From contig JAQFVV010000286.1 in NCBI GenBank assembly GCA_028023455.1, positions 394,870 through 458,869 on the forward strand: 64,000 bases of DNA, in the 5' to 3' direction. Under the pieces are notes generated by a model, which had not been told where the DNA came from, ran no database searches, and saw only the letters and a list, made by a program, of their open reading frames with translations. Made by a program: the position numbers and the translations under genes. This DNA comes from Epiperipatus broadwayi. Taxonomy: Eukaryota > Onychophora > Udeonychophora > Euonychophora > Peripatidae. Positions 38,675 to 49,334 of this stretch are shown here, piece by piece (the first letter of the stretch is position 1; every line of letters begins with the position of its first letter).

Positions 38675-38702
38675 TAGAAAGACGGTTGTAGAGGCGCTAC
38701 AA

Positions 38703-39070
38703 TCACTGATTTGAATAAAACATTAAAATTCCACCAATAGCAAAAATGTTAAATTTAGGAATGTTTTTTAAAAAAATCTTTCCAAAAAGGAGGAAGTTTG
38801 CAAGTATCATTTTGCTTATTGATACAATCTGGCCTTTTAACCATTTCAATGGCTTCTCTAATTTTGCACTGGTAGAGGTTATCACATCTGGATATGATCC
38901 TGGTACTAGAAAAATCAATTTTATGACCTGAATCTATAGTATGGAGTGAGAGTGTTGATGATGATGAGTGTTGTTTAACAGCATTAGCATGCTCATCTCT
39001 CCTAACACTGATGTGATGATTACTCATACCTATGTAAGAAGCTTTACAATTTTACATGAGATTTGATAGA
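38703..39070 (-). pseudogene. PLE-B GIY-YIG endonuclease fragment (left arm)
   Basis: The frame 39027-38755 reads ISVRRDEHANAVKQHS, LSLHTIDSGHKIDF, TRIISRCDNLYQCKIREA and KRPDCINKQNDTCKLPPFW. These match the post-YIG half of PLE GIY-YIG domains, where an R..EH motif is followed by H...GH..DF and a helix ending before a conserved C-terminus. The preceding YIG segment is frameshifted by one missing A near 39045. It is the mirror of the right-arm copy, with small differences. Confidence 0.85.
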
Positions 39071-39454
39071 CACCATGAGATTCAAGAGGGATTGAATCCT
39101 TAGGCTTGGTTATTATATTGCTGATCTTTTGATGAGCAGAAAATGCTGTATCTATATTATAGCATTTTAATATATGTCCGATACTGTCTGTAGTTCCTTT
39201 TACATATGGAACACAAATCCCAATAGCTGATTTATCATCTTTTTGTTTCCTATTTTGTCTATTTTGGGCTTAGCTTCCTTTTACATATGGAACACAAATC
39301 CTAATAGCTGATAAATCAGTTATTAGGATTTGTGTTCCATATGTAAAAGAAACTACAGACAGTATCGGATGTATATTAAAATGCTATAATATAGGCTTGA
39401 AGCCCAATATAGACAAAATAGGAAACAAAAAGATGATAAATCAGCTATTAGGAT

Positions 39455-39930
39455 TTCTGTTCCATATGTAAAAGGAACTACAGACAGTATCGGATGTATA
39501 TTAAAATGCTATAATATAGATACAGCATTTTCTGCTCATCAAAAGATCAGCAATATAATAACCAAGCCTAAGGATTCAATCCCTCTTGAATCTCATGGTG
39601 TCTATCAAATCTCATGTAAAAATTGTAAAGCTTCTTATATAGGTATGAGTAATCGTCGCATCAGTGTTAGGAGAGATGAGCATGCTAATGCAGTTAAACA
39701 ACACTCATCATCATCAGCACTCTCACTCCATACTATATATTCAGGTCATAAAATTGATTTTTCTAGTACCAGGATCATATCCAGATGTGATAATCTCTAC
39801 CAGTGCAAAATTAGAAAACCCATTGAGATACTTAAAAGGCCAGATTGTATCAATAAGTGAGATGATACTTGCAAACTTCCTCCTATTTGGAAAGATTTTT
39901 TTAAAAAACATTCCTAAATTTAACATTTTT
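39455..39930 (+). pseudogene. PLE-B GIY-YIG endonuclease fragment (right arm)
   Basis: Reading in one frame, the segment has VPYVKGTTDSI, a linker with ITKPKDSIPLESHGVYQISC (39560-39615), KNCKASYIGMSNRRISVRRDEH (39617-39682; in parts KNCKASYIGMSNRR and ISVRRDEH), then GHKIDF, TRIISRCDN and KRPDCINK followed by stop at 39858. GVYQI and YIG are the GIY-YIG signature. Paired Cys precede YIG as in endonuclease-positive PLEs. A TGA replaces the codon expected after CINK in the left-arm copy, so this protein is truncated. Confidence 0.88.
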
Positions 39931-40000
39931 GCTATTGGTGGAATTTTAACATTTTTTTTTCAAATCAGTGATTGTAGTGCCTCTACAACCATCTTTCTAC

Positions 40001-40064
40001 CTTTTATAACTCTGTGGATGACTTGTGTGACCAAATCGAAACGTCAGTATATTTATATTAAAAG
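40001..40064 (+). ncRNA. Hammerhead ribozyme-like motif, right arm of PLE-B
   Basis: Order: CTTTTA (40001-40006), TA, ACT, CTGTGGA (40012-40018), T, GACTTG, TGTGAC loop, CAAATC, GAAAC (40038-40042), GTC (40043-40045), AGT, ten-base loop side, TAAAAG (40059-40064). Stem I pairs ACT/AGT and CTTTTA/TAAAAG around an asymmetric internal loop. Stem II is six pairs with one mismatch. AC followed directly by GT leaves no stem-III loop, so cleavage would need a dimer, as proposed for PLE hammerheads. A6 is U in both arms. Confidence 0.5.
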
Positions 40065-40249
40065 TTTTTAACATGGATGAACCCGCAAAATATGTATTTT
40101 ATACATTTAACCCATGCAAATCTTCATTTTAACATATGTATATATATATAACGGTTTTATATTTTTACAATTATATATATGTAAACTTATAAATGAATAT
40201 TTATAAATACAGTAATTAGGTATATGTGATGTAATAACTTTAAAAAATT

Positions 40250-41024
40250 TTATCCACTTAGGAGCACTTCTGGCTAGGCTAACCTTTCCACCATTCCATA
40301 ATCTTAATGTTTGCTGCCTGCCTGTTAATTATGTCTTGTTTGTATTTATATATTAGCATAGCTTTTTTTATTTTCCATTTGTTATTTTTTTCAATTTCCA
40401 ATATATTTACATTATTATAATTGAAGTTAAAGCCATAAATATATAAATCATTATGGTCATAAAAAATGTGATGCTGAAACATTATTATTTACTTTGCAAT
40501 TTTGTTTCATTTTCTGAACCCTTTTTAATAACAGCAAGTGCTCTTTAGTTTTTTTCTCCAACATGCATCTTAATTCTTCTATATATCTACTACAACACTT
40601 ATATATCCATTTATAAATTATTCAATTTTTATTTATAAATGAGGTTTTATTTTTAGAGTTATTTATTAATTTGTTTAATGTAAGCTTAGGTGCATAAAAT
40701 ATTAATGTCACATATATCATTATAAATTTTTCTTATGAAATTTACTTGATCATTCGAAATATATGTTATAGATAACCATCTTTTTTTATTATCATGAGAA
40801 TCAATATTATTATTAATATTTTTATTCTTATATTTCATATTAAAATTTTTAATAACATTATATATATGATTATAATTGTAGCCAACATTTAACAATTCAT
40901 TCAAATGCATTTCAATATTTTTACCTTTATCTGATAAAGATAAAAATATTGAAATGTATTGGAATGAATTGTTAAATATGTCTGAAATTATTTTTCTTAA
41001 CTCATGTTGAAGCTTATAATTCAT
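40250..41024 (-). mobile_element. Penelope-like element C, 3' end (RT end plus GIY-YIG)
   Basis: Minus-strand frames, read in order, give LLNVGYNYNHIYNVIKNF and RWLSITYISNDQVNFIRKIY (41024-40686), like the end of a PLE RT. TLNKLINNSKN follows, and then WIYKCCSRYIEELRCMLEK with KEH (about 40610-40530), where the Gly of YIG is Glu. FNFNYNNVNILEIEKNNKWK and KAMLIYKYKQDIINRQ (40482-40279) come last, the PLE C-terminal helix. The family differs from PLE-A and PLE-B. Three frames and a replaced YIG Gly show decay. Confidence 0.75.
40891..40968. repeat. Hairpin within PLE-C coding remnant
   Basis: CATTTCAATATTTTTA and TAAAAATATTGAAATG, extended by CAATTCATTC/GAATGAATTG with mismatches, form arms of about 34 bases around a short loop. 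It sits inside the open frame 41024-40686, so it either arose after decay or replaced coding text. Confidence 0.7.
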
Positions 41025-41029
41025 AATTA

Positions 41030-42050
41030 CAGAATAAATACCTGTAATATTTTATTTTTTACCTTAATGGACATGGTTGTAAGAGATTCTCTCTTCTAAC
41101 AGAGCCTACCTTTGATCCATAAAATGGTGTGGGTTTTTAATGACATTATGGTAATAATATTTTTTTACTATATATTTTTTTTCTTTTTCTATAATTTGAT
41201 CTGTATTTTTATCTGCTTTACTTATTTTTACAATCCATTGGCCTCCTTGATTTTTCAAAATGTCCAATTTCTTATGTAATTTTTTCTCAGGTAGATGTGA
41301 TACAATCACTATTTTCTGCACATTTTTACGGCTTTATCTCCTTCATCAAACTTGTTATCTTTTTCAAAAGTCTGTTCAATAATAAATGCATTTATGATTT
41401 GAGTAGTTAATTGATTATTATTCATTTTTATTTCTTTAGAAGTAGCTACTAAATACTTTTCCTTTTTTTTCTATTTCTTCTCTAGATATTGAACCCATTT
41501 TTTTTAGTCACTTGCTCAACATTTTCCCATAACTTCTGCCAATTAACTTTTACATCTTCTTAAACTTTTTGACAAACTATTAAACCTTTCTCTAAATTGA
41601 TTACTTGTTTTCTTTCATTGTTTCTTTTCTTTTCCCTCTTTACTATTTTCCATATGAACTTTCTTCAATTCTTCTCTGAATTCAACTTCTAAATTCTGAA
41701 ATTTTTCATTGAAACTTCATTGAAGTCTTCCTTCTAAATCCACAATTAGTTTGTCCATTCTATCACTTATACAAGTAAAATTCACTTCACACTTCCTATT
41801 ATTTTGTTTTATTTTATTTTCTAATTCCTCTAATTTTGAGTTCAAATTCTGCAAATTAAGTACTTATTTTTCTAACTTGGAATCCATTTTTATAGTATTT
41901 ACTTCTATTTTTATACTATTTTCTTCCAATTTAAAATTTACCTTTTGCAATAGGAGATCAGACATTTTTTTATAGTCAATGAAATTATTAATTCTTCTGT
42001 TAATGGTTTTTTTTACAGTTTCTCCTTTCATTTTAAATAAGATTCTTTTA
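41030..42050 (-). pseudogene. Decayed coiled-coil-like coding region
   Basis: Minus-strand frames, connected across stops, are Lys/Glu/Asn-rich with heptad-like text (KLEELENKIKQNNRK, IEVNTIKMDSKLEK). They end in a compact segment KIVIVSHLPEKKLHKKLDIL and KNQGGQWIVKISKADK (41321-41106). This resembles an ORF1/gag-like nucleic-acid-binding protein of a retroelement: a coiled coil followed by a small folded domain. I cannot assign the family. It sits directly upstream, same strand, of PLE-C, but whether both belong to one element is unclear. Confidence 0.4.
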
Positions 42051-42059
42051 TAATCAATA

Positions 42060-43570
42060 ACTTAACACAGAAAAAGATAGAAAATTGTTCTCAAATCAAC
42101 TGTAAATTCCAGCAAAAATTGAATAAATCTTTTTCAAAATTTTTTTATATTTTTTTTACTATTAGCTGTTAATTATTAATTACATTTTTGTTGGACCCTT
42201 TCAAATAAAAATTTTATTACACAGAATAGTGTCTTGTCTCATCATATCACTACAATTTCTATCTTTCACATGTCTCACATCCCTTTATTTAAACTATAAT
42301 AATAAGTGCATCATTCATATCTTACTTTTTATGACATAACAAGAATAATCAACAAGTGAATTGACTGATACAATTTACTAAATAGTAACAATGGACATTT
42401 TACATTTAGCAAATAACAAACTTAGTAAAACTAGGTATTTTATTTCTAGCACATGAACAATTATAAATACAAAAACCAGCTATTACCCTTCTAACAAATC
42501 CAGGCATTTATCATTTAGCACTCTATCAATGTTTGAAAACATCTTTCTATGCACACAAAATCACAAATTACCTACCAATACATAAGATAACATTTTAGTC
42601 TGACCACTCTTCCATATAAAATGCACTTGCATCCATTTACTTATAAATTGATTTCACATCTAATAAAGAATCTTCATGGAAACATACTTTTATTCCCAAT
42701 TTATTAGCATGTTTAATGTTAGTATCAACAGACTAGACAATAAATTTACAATATTACATTTTTCATTGGGTCATTGTATTTATTTAATCCCTTTCACATT
42801 ACACATTCATTACTAATATTTTCATTTTTTTAACTATAAAATATCCATCGTCTTTAAAAAATTGAGAATTCAAAAATTATAAATATATGATTCTATGATA
42901 TACTCCTCTCAGAATGTAATCTCATTGATACCCCTAATTTAGGAAAGTCAAAATTGTAACAGTACTCTCTGATCTCAAGATAGAAATTTTCTCATCAAGG
43001 TCCTTATAGTTAAGCCACAGAATATTGTAAAGTTGTCAATATATGGTTCTCTTTTCTCTTATGGTATAAATTAAATTTAATCCCATATTGTTGGGAAGCC
43101 AAAACTGTAACGGTAAAATAAATGAATCAAATATGGCATAGAAAGTATATTCTAAGCTGAAAAAAATGTTGAAGTTAATAATAAACTGCACCATGCAAGC
43201 TAAATTGTTTATTTACAAGATATAAATGCCAATTCTCTAACCAGTTATAATGATTTTACAATCTGTAGTAAAAGTTTAAAGTTTTATATATTAAAATCTT
43301 GTGATAAGAATAACATAATAAATAGATGCAACAAACCCAATGCAATATTCATTATTGACAGATTTTGCATTAATTTTAAAGAAAATAGAGGTACAGATAA
43401 AATTTTAAGATCAAGGATACCATGGCAATTGATAATATAACTTTATATAATATACAATATGAATGTGATAATTAAAAAACCAAAAGAAATGATAATATAA
43501 TAAATTAGTACTTATACACTATTTCTTTATTCCCAGTAATAAAATTTAAAATCTCAAAAAAATATTTCAC
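42060..43570. other. AT-rich DNA, no gene seen
   Basis: Nothing recognised. Confidence 0.5.
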
Positions 43571-43574
43571 TTAT

Positions 43575-44005
43575 GTTAAAATATAAACTTATGTAATATT
43601 ATAAAATAATATTATTTCCAACTAGTTTTATTATAATTTATTATTATACAACAATTAAAATTATTACACATATTTGTTTACTCTTTATGATTTAAATTAT
43701 TTTTAATTTAGATATTAGTTAAAATATAAACCCATTTAATATTATAAAATAATATTATTTCTAACTATTTTTTATTATAATTTATTATTCTACAACAATT
43801 AAAATTATTACACATATTTGTTTACTCTTTATGATTTAAATTATTCTTAATTTAGATATTAGTTAAAATATAAACTCGTGTAATGTTTTAAAATAATATT
43901 ATTTCCAACTATTTTTATTATAATTTATTATTATACAACAATTAAAATTATCACACATATTTTTTTACTCTTTATGATTTAAATTATATTTAATTTAGAT
44001 ATTAG
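43575..44005. repeat. Tandem repeat, three copies of a 143-144-bp unit
   Basis: Units begin GTTAAAATATAAAC at 43575, 43718 and 43862. Each contains AATAATATTATTTC, AACAATTAAAATTAT, TTTACTCTTTATGATTTAAA and ends TTTAGATATTAG. Copies differ at a few positions only. Confidence 0.93.
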
Positions 44006-44009
44006 CATC

Positions 44010-45780
44010 ATAAAACAAAGCTGAAGTATATCTTTTCAAATATTAATAATACTAAAATCTCCCACATTTAGTAAAGATAACAAGCACATTTAATGCATAG
44101 AAAACATTAATATTTATAATATTAATATTTATTTATCAAATATTTTATGTCTAATATATAAATAAGAATAAAGATTTCACTAAAGTAAGACGTGGCACTC
44201 ATAACTTTATAATAGTTTTATATATTCATTTATTATTAACTGATCTACAATACAGAATGATCAACATAAACAAATAAAGCTTGATTAAAATTAGAGCATA
44301 TGCATTAAAAATAAAAGCTTTAAAGCCTAGACCAAATGTATTAAGAAAGTTCAAGCATGTTTTCCATTTTTAAATTAATAAATCAATCTATATAATGCAG
44401 CCTTTATTGAAATTAAAACAATATATTTAATAAATATATAAAATAGTTTAATTTTATATTTATATATAAAGAACATAAATTAATTCTGATCTTTTAGTGC
44501 TTATTGTGTAAATAATTTTGAAATAGATAGGCATTGACTTTCCAAGTGAATATCAAAATGTGACATTGATTTATCTTGTTGGTGTCTTTGGTTAATTAAT
44601 TAACTACAGCAAGAAGATAATGCAAAATATATAGGCCAAAATTTTAATCCAAATTATTATATATGTTATTATTCATTATTGTCTTAGTCTTTTGTGAGCT
44701 TAATTGTTGCCATTGTTATAAATTTTATATTTGTTAATTTATTTATTAAAATTTTGCTAATTTAAAAGTATAGTCTTATAATACCTGCTGTGTCTGACAA
44801 TTAATTTGGAACTATAAAAATGGAATTAGTTGTTAGATAGTTGATATGACAAATCAGTCAATCATGGATAATAGATCATTAGACCTCCTTTAATATTTTA
44901 AGAATTATTTATCAAATAAATAAATCTGGACATTACTAATCAAATTTTAGAGGCATAAACAGTAATGGAAGTTTTATTACAATGTACATGTGCTTTTATA
45001 AATATTATATATAATAATAATTTTAATAACTAAATATATACTAGATCAGTTGTTTCTAGAATCTCCATGTAGTTTTAGTTATTAGAGCTTGTGTTCCTAT
45101 AATAAAATGAACAATAAAAAATATTGATTGCTTTCTGAAATACTATAACATAAAAAATACCCATTATATTCATCAAAACATTAGCATCAACCTAGGATAC
45201 TCAATCTTTTTTGAAACCCAGACTCTTTTATGTGGAATATGAGAAATCACTGCATAAAATGATAGGAAATGATGAACATGTTAATTCAGTAATGTAATGC
45301 TTATCACCATCAAAACTTTTCTTTTAAATTATGGATAGTAATCACAATATAGAGGTTTTTTTCATTCCAAAGACCTATCCAAATGAGATATCATTAGAAA
45401 AGATAATAAAAGTCATGAGATTATTAAAAAACATGATTTTATTAACAAATATGATAATAAAACTAATTTTATTTTTCATTTGGAAAATTTCTTAAAATCC
45501 ATTAATCCAAAATTTTAATTTTATATAAGATTATGCACTTTCCCCAATTTTATGTTTTTAAAAAAAAATGTTTTTATTTTTATTAGATGGCCTTTTAATA
45601 TTGTTCGCATATCACATGCATTGTCTCTACAACATTTTTAAAAATAACATTTCTTATCCAGATAATAGCAGGTATCATTCAGCTAAAATGTTTTTATGCA
45701 ATTGTAATATTACTTTCAAACAAATGAATCTGAATGAAATATTACATAAACTGTGATAAAATAGATAATTTCTATTACAC
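44010..45780. other. AT-rich DNA, no gene seen
   Basis: Nothing recognised. Confidence 0.5.
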
Positions 45781-45785
45781 ATTGT

Positions 45786-45830
45786 CATATATATATATAT
45801 ATATATTGTAATGGAAACGTATATATATTA

Positions 45831-45872
<42 letters not shown>

Positions 45873-45876
45873 TAAT
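45786..45876. repeat. (TA)n arrays with inverted TTAGTGATA/TATCACTAA edges
   Basis: Two TA tracts flank a short unique segment. The second tract is bounded by TTAGTGATA and its complement, so it forms a perfect hairpin. Confidence 0.9.
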
Positions 45877-46213
45877 TAAATTTTAAATTATTACCCTTAA
45901 ATAAGAATTTCCATATTTCAAAAACTACCAAAATATATATTCTCAATAATTAAATTTAGTAGAATAAAAATAATGACTTCTCTAGGATTGTTATTTATTA
46001 ATGAATTATAAAATTATTATTAATATTAGTACAAAGTAGTCAACAGTATTTGGTAGAATTTTATTCCACAAGAGCATAAATTAATTCATTCAAAGCTTAA
46101 ATCTGCAAAATTGTAAAAACAGATTTTAAGAAATAAAATGATTTTTTAAACTACATTCTTATAAATTTTATTTAATGATGAATTAAAATAAAAAACAAAT
46201 TGATTTAGCATGT

Positions 46214-48004
46214 TGTATCACTACATTTTGACACTGCCTGTACTTTTATGAAGATTATAAAAATAAGGTGAGTGTATGAGGGTGACACTAGGCATATAAT
46301 CTAGAACCAGATTGCAAAGCATGTTCAACAATCATAATTATTTATTTATTTACAAATGGTGATCACCAAATATGTGTTTAAAATGTAATCTTAGGCAACC
46401 TTTATTCTACCAAATGGATGTTTATCTATTAAACAAATAGTCTAGATTAAAACAGACATTCAAGTAAAATTTAATTCTTTATTATATTCCTTTTCTTATT
46501 AAAATCTTTCCTAATTCCTTCTTTTTTCTTTTAGCAACTCAAACTGACTCAATCTATCAATAAAATCAAAACACAAACCTAAATTTTAAAGGCAAATCTT
46601 ATCCATTTTTTTTTAATGTGATCCTAATTTTTTAACAAATATTCTTTTCTCAAGAGAACATGTGCTATCACTTTCCTTATGGATGATAGTGGTCCAAGTT
46701 GTTTGTGGCAACTCTAACCAAGGAGGAATGAACTCAAGACTGACATACTATAAGAGTGTTCCATATTGCAGCACTCAAACCCTCTTCTTCTAACATTAAA
46801 TAATATATTCAAAACCTTAATAAAACAACACAAATGTCCACTGCTTGCTTGCAGTCTTTGCACATTCTTTTTCTTTCAAATATCAAGTTCCACCATGAGA
46901 TTCTTATGTTACTTATAGATGTACTTATTAAGAAAACTTTTATTCCCCCTTCTATCTTGGCTTTCTATAGCAAGCAGTTAATATTCATTCCCATATACAT
47001 ACTTGAAATATAATAATAAACAGAGAATTATATAAACAAAACAAATTTTTGATTAATGAAAATTAGTAATATATAATTAATAATCTCTAGTAACAATCCT
47101 ATCTATTGTTGAAACTTTTTTCTTTACAATTAAATGAATGTATTCTATTGCTCTATTATGCCAGAATAATAAAAAGTTTTTGAAAAAAATTTCATAATTA
47201 CCCTGATCGATCAGTGGTGGACCTTTATCCAGTTGGTTAAAGTGCTTGTATAAATTTTCTTGCAAAGGCTAAGGTGAATCCTCTAATAGTTCCATTGGTT
47301 TGAATTAGTTTCCTCAGATAGCTCTGCATTTTCTCATTTAGCTTGGTTGGCATTCACACAGGTAGTTTCAGATAGTGATAGATGCAATTCCCTGAGGGGA
47401 AAGTCCTGATGTCCCTTAGCTAGCCAACATTTTTTCTGCACTGTATAATATTTTTTTAACTTCTCTTCATGGTGCTTAAGTTGTATAGTGATACAAGTTC
47501 AAGCCAAATCAAATCAAAATATAAAATCAAATATCAAGTGAAATGCCAAATAATTCAAACAAAAAGAAGCTCTGTAATTTAAACGTTTTAAGTTTTTTCA
47601 AGATCTGGATTCATATTTTTAATTTATTTTTAGCTATATTTTAGCACTTTTGTCTTTTTTTGGTCATTCACTTTTTTCCAACTAGTAGAAAGTTTTGGTT
47701 TAGCTAGCATAATAAATAATGAAATATTTTTGATATCTGAAGTTTCAACAATAGAGCTAATTGCAGAAAAACAGTCTATATTTTTTTATTTCCCCCATTC
47801 TTTTTTTTTTCCAAGAATTAGAATTAAGACAAAAAAAACTTTTATTAAAAAAAAAACTTTCAAGATCTTATTTTTATCATGATTCAATTTTAAATAAATA
47901 ATTAAAGTGAAGGAATGCTGTTAAGATAATTAACAAAAAAAAACTTTTTAAAATAATATTTCAAAAAAAATTATTTTAAACTAATATACATGCACTTTTA
48001 ATAA

Positions 48005-48047
<43 letters not shown>

Positions 48048-48052
48048 ATGCC

Positions 48053-48096
<44 letters not shown>

Positions 48097-48120
48097 GGCA
48101 GAAAATACCAGTTCATTGCA
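46214..48120 (-). repeat. 3' LTR (element orientation), about 1.9 kb
   Basis: Begins TGTATCACTACATTTTGACA and ends TTCATTGCA on the plus strand, giving TG...CA-type ends. It is collinear with 49335-51543 over its length. A TA array interrupts both LTRs at the same place. Short frames inside are not genes. Confidence 0.8.
48009..48091. repeat. (TA)n arrays flanking an inverted ATGCCATG/CATTTCAT segment
   Basis: Two TA arrays separated by ATGCCATGCCATTTC inside the LTR. The other LTR has a comparable TA-rich block at 51415-51514. Confidence 0.9.
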
Positions 48121-48130
48121 CTTTCTCTCG
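48121..48130 (-). promoter_or_regulatory. Polypurine-tract-like sequence
   Basis: On the minus strand, CGAGAGAAAG abuts the LTR start TGCAATGAAC. This is where a plus-strand primer tract is expected. It supports the chosen LTR edge and orientation. Confidence 0.5.
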
Positions 48131-48177
48131 AAAAAAAAAAATAAGAAGAAAATTTCCCCTGGAGTTTTTTTTCCATT

Positions 48178-49228
48178 CTACTTTCTTGGAGTTATAGTTA
48201 GACTTAATGAGGGTTCATTGCAATTTCCCCACCTAACTTTAAAATAATATTCCCTTTTCCCAGGATTGTTATATTCCATGTCAACGAATGTTTCCAATGC
48301 TGCTTCTACTGATAAGCAGTGGTTTTCAGCCAACTTGCATTGGATCCCTATCTGAAGATTATACCTTACAGACTTTATAATCTGTAATTGATCCATAGGA
48401 TAAGCCTCAAGCACTCTGAGTTTTGCTGCTTCATATTGGAAAAACTGATTATAGGTCTCATCTCTGTCTGACCTATACTTTTCTTGTGGTATTCTCATGC
48501 AGATAGCCATTTGTTTTTCCACACTCCAGAAATGCCTCAAGTCTGAAATGTTTGGGAATTATAGTCCATCACCTTCCTTCATTCATGGGTGGGACCACTT
48601 AAATGGTTTGTGGCTATGATAATTTTCTTCTTGCTTGATCTATGAAAATAAACAAAATAATGCAAAGTGTCCAAATAGTCAAATGGGTTTTCTTACCCAT
48701 TACAGTTGAATACTTTTATTTGAATAAATGTTGCTAATGCTACCCTTTCATGATTAGCTTCCTCTGCTTTGGTAAGCATCCTTTCCATGATACTTTCATT
48801 TAAATCTATTACTGTGACCCTTTTTCTTTTCAGACTTAATTCTATTTCCCCTACAGACTGTTTTTTCTCTTCACTTCACTTTTTTCTTCTATTATTTTGC
48901 TCACTTTGAAATGTGCTTTTACTCAATCCCTTTCAACTTTATTCTCATAACTTCCATATACTTCATTTTTTTATAATATGTTCACCTCCTTTCTGATGTC
49001 TCCTATCATAATTTTCATTTCTTTAATTTCTTCAGTATCTCTGATTGCTATCACTTATATATCAGTTATAGCTTTAAGTATTTCTTCAATCTGCCAATGT
49101 TCAGGGTTTTTGAATGTCAAACACTGGGCTTTCTGTGATACTTTCATCTTCACTCATATTTTTTTCCTTTAAATTATTTTAAACTCAAAATCATCTTTCC
49201 CTTGGAATACTCTCTTTTCGTCCATGAC
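48178..49228 (-). pseudogene. Gag-like protein remnant of the LTR element
   Basis: A plausible start is the minus-strand ATG at 49225 (MDEKRVFQGKDDFEF), followed by a Lys/Glu-rich, coiled-coil-like stretch with stops. The clean frame 48540-48178 carries HFWSVEKQMAICMRIPQEKY, then DRDETYNQFFQYEAAKLRVL, YPMDQLQIIKSVRYNLQIGI and CLSVEAALETFVDMEY. This has the all-helical layout of a retrotransposon capsid C-terminal half, with a Y-x-x-F-helix, an I-x-x-hydrophobic helix and a final SVEAAL helix. No zinc knuckle was found. The assignment is by layout, not by a close match. Confidence 0.55.
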
Positions 49229-49288
49229 CTGAACCTTCCTCAATTACATTTTTACCATCATCTCAGGTCAAATTACTATGTTAATATG

Positions 49289-49306
49289 GTCCCATATTGG
49301 GCACCA
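49289..49306 (-). promoter_or_regulatory. tRNA-Lys-type primer-binding-like site
   Basis: Minus-strand TGGTGCCCAATATGGGAC resembles the tRNA-Lys primer site TGGCGCCCAACGTGGGGC, with four differences, three at the two CpG sites. It lies 28 bases from the LTR edge rather than directly next to it, so either the LTR edge or the call is imperfect. Confidence 0.5.
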
Positions 49307-49334
49307 TTTTTTCTATCTTTTATTTTCTCTACCC

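Larger units (their letters stand above)
38570..40113. mobile_element. Penelope-like element B: 1.5-kb palindrome of two inverted 3' ends
   Basis: The left arm (38570-39312, minus-sense) mirrors the right arm (39313-40113, plus-sense). Both encode the C-terminal linker and GIY-YIG nuclease of one PLE family and end with the same 3' text (CAAAATATGTATTTTATA outermost). There is no RT core. Near the axis the right arm has an internal partial duplication: a block of about 73 bp at 39319-39393 recurs at 39447-39520. The left arm lost part of it, so the arms are not a simple copy. The palindrome sits in a TA repeat at the edge of an RTE fragment. Confidence 0.9.

Noticed and set aside
39741-39926. 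61-codon minus-strand ORF
   Set aside because: Antisense of the PLE-B GIY-YIG fragment; it reappears at 38746 because the arms are inverted.
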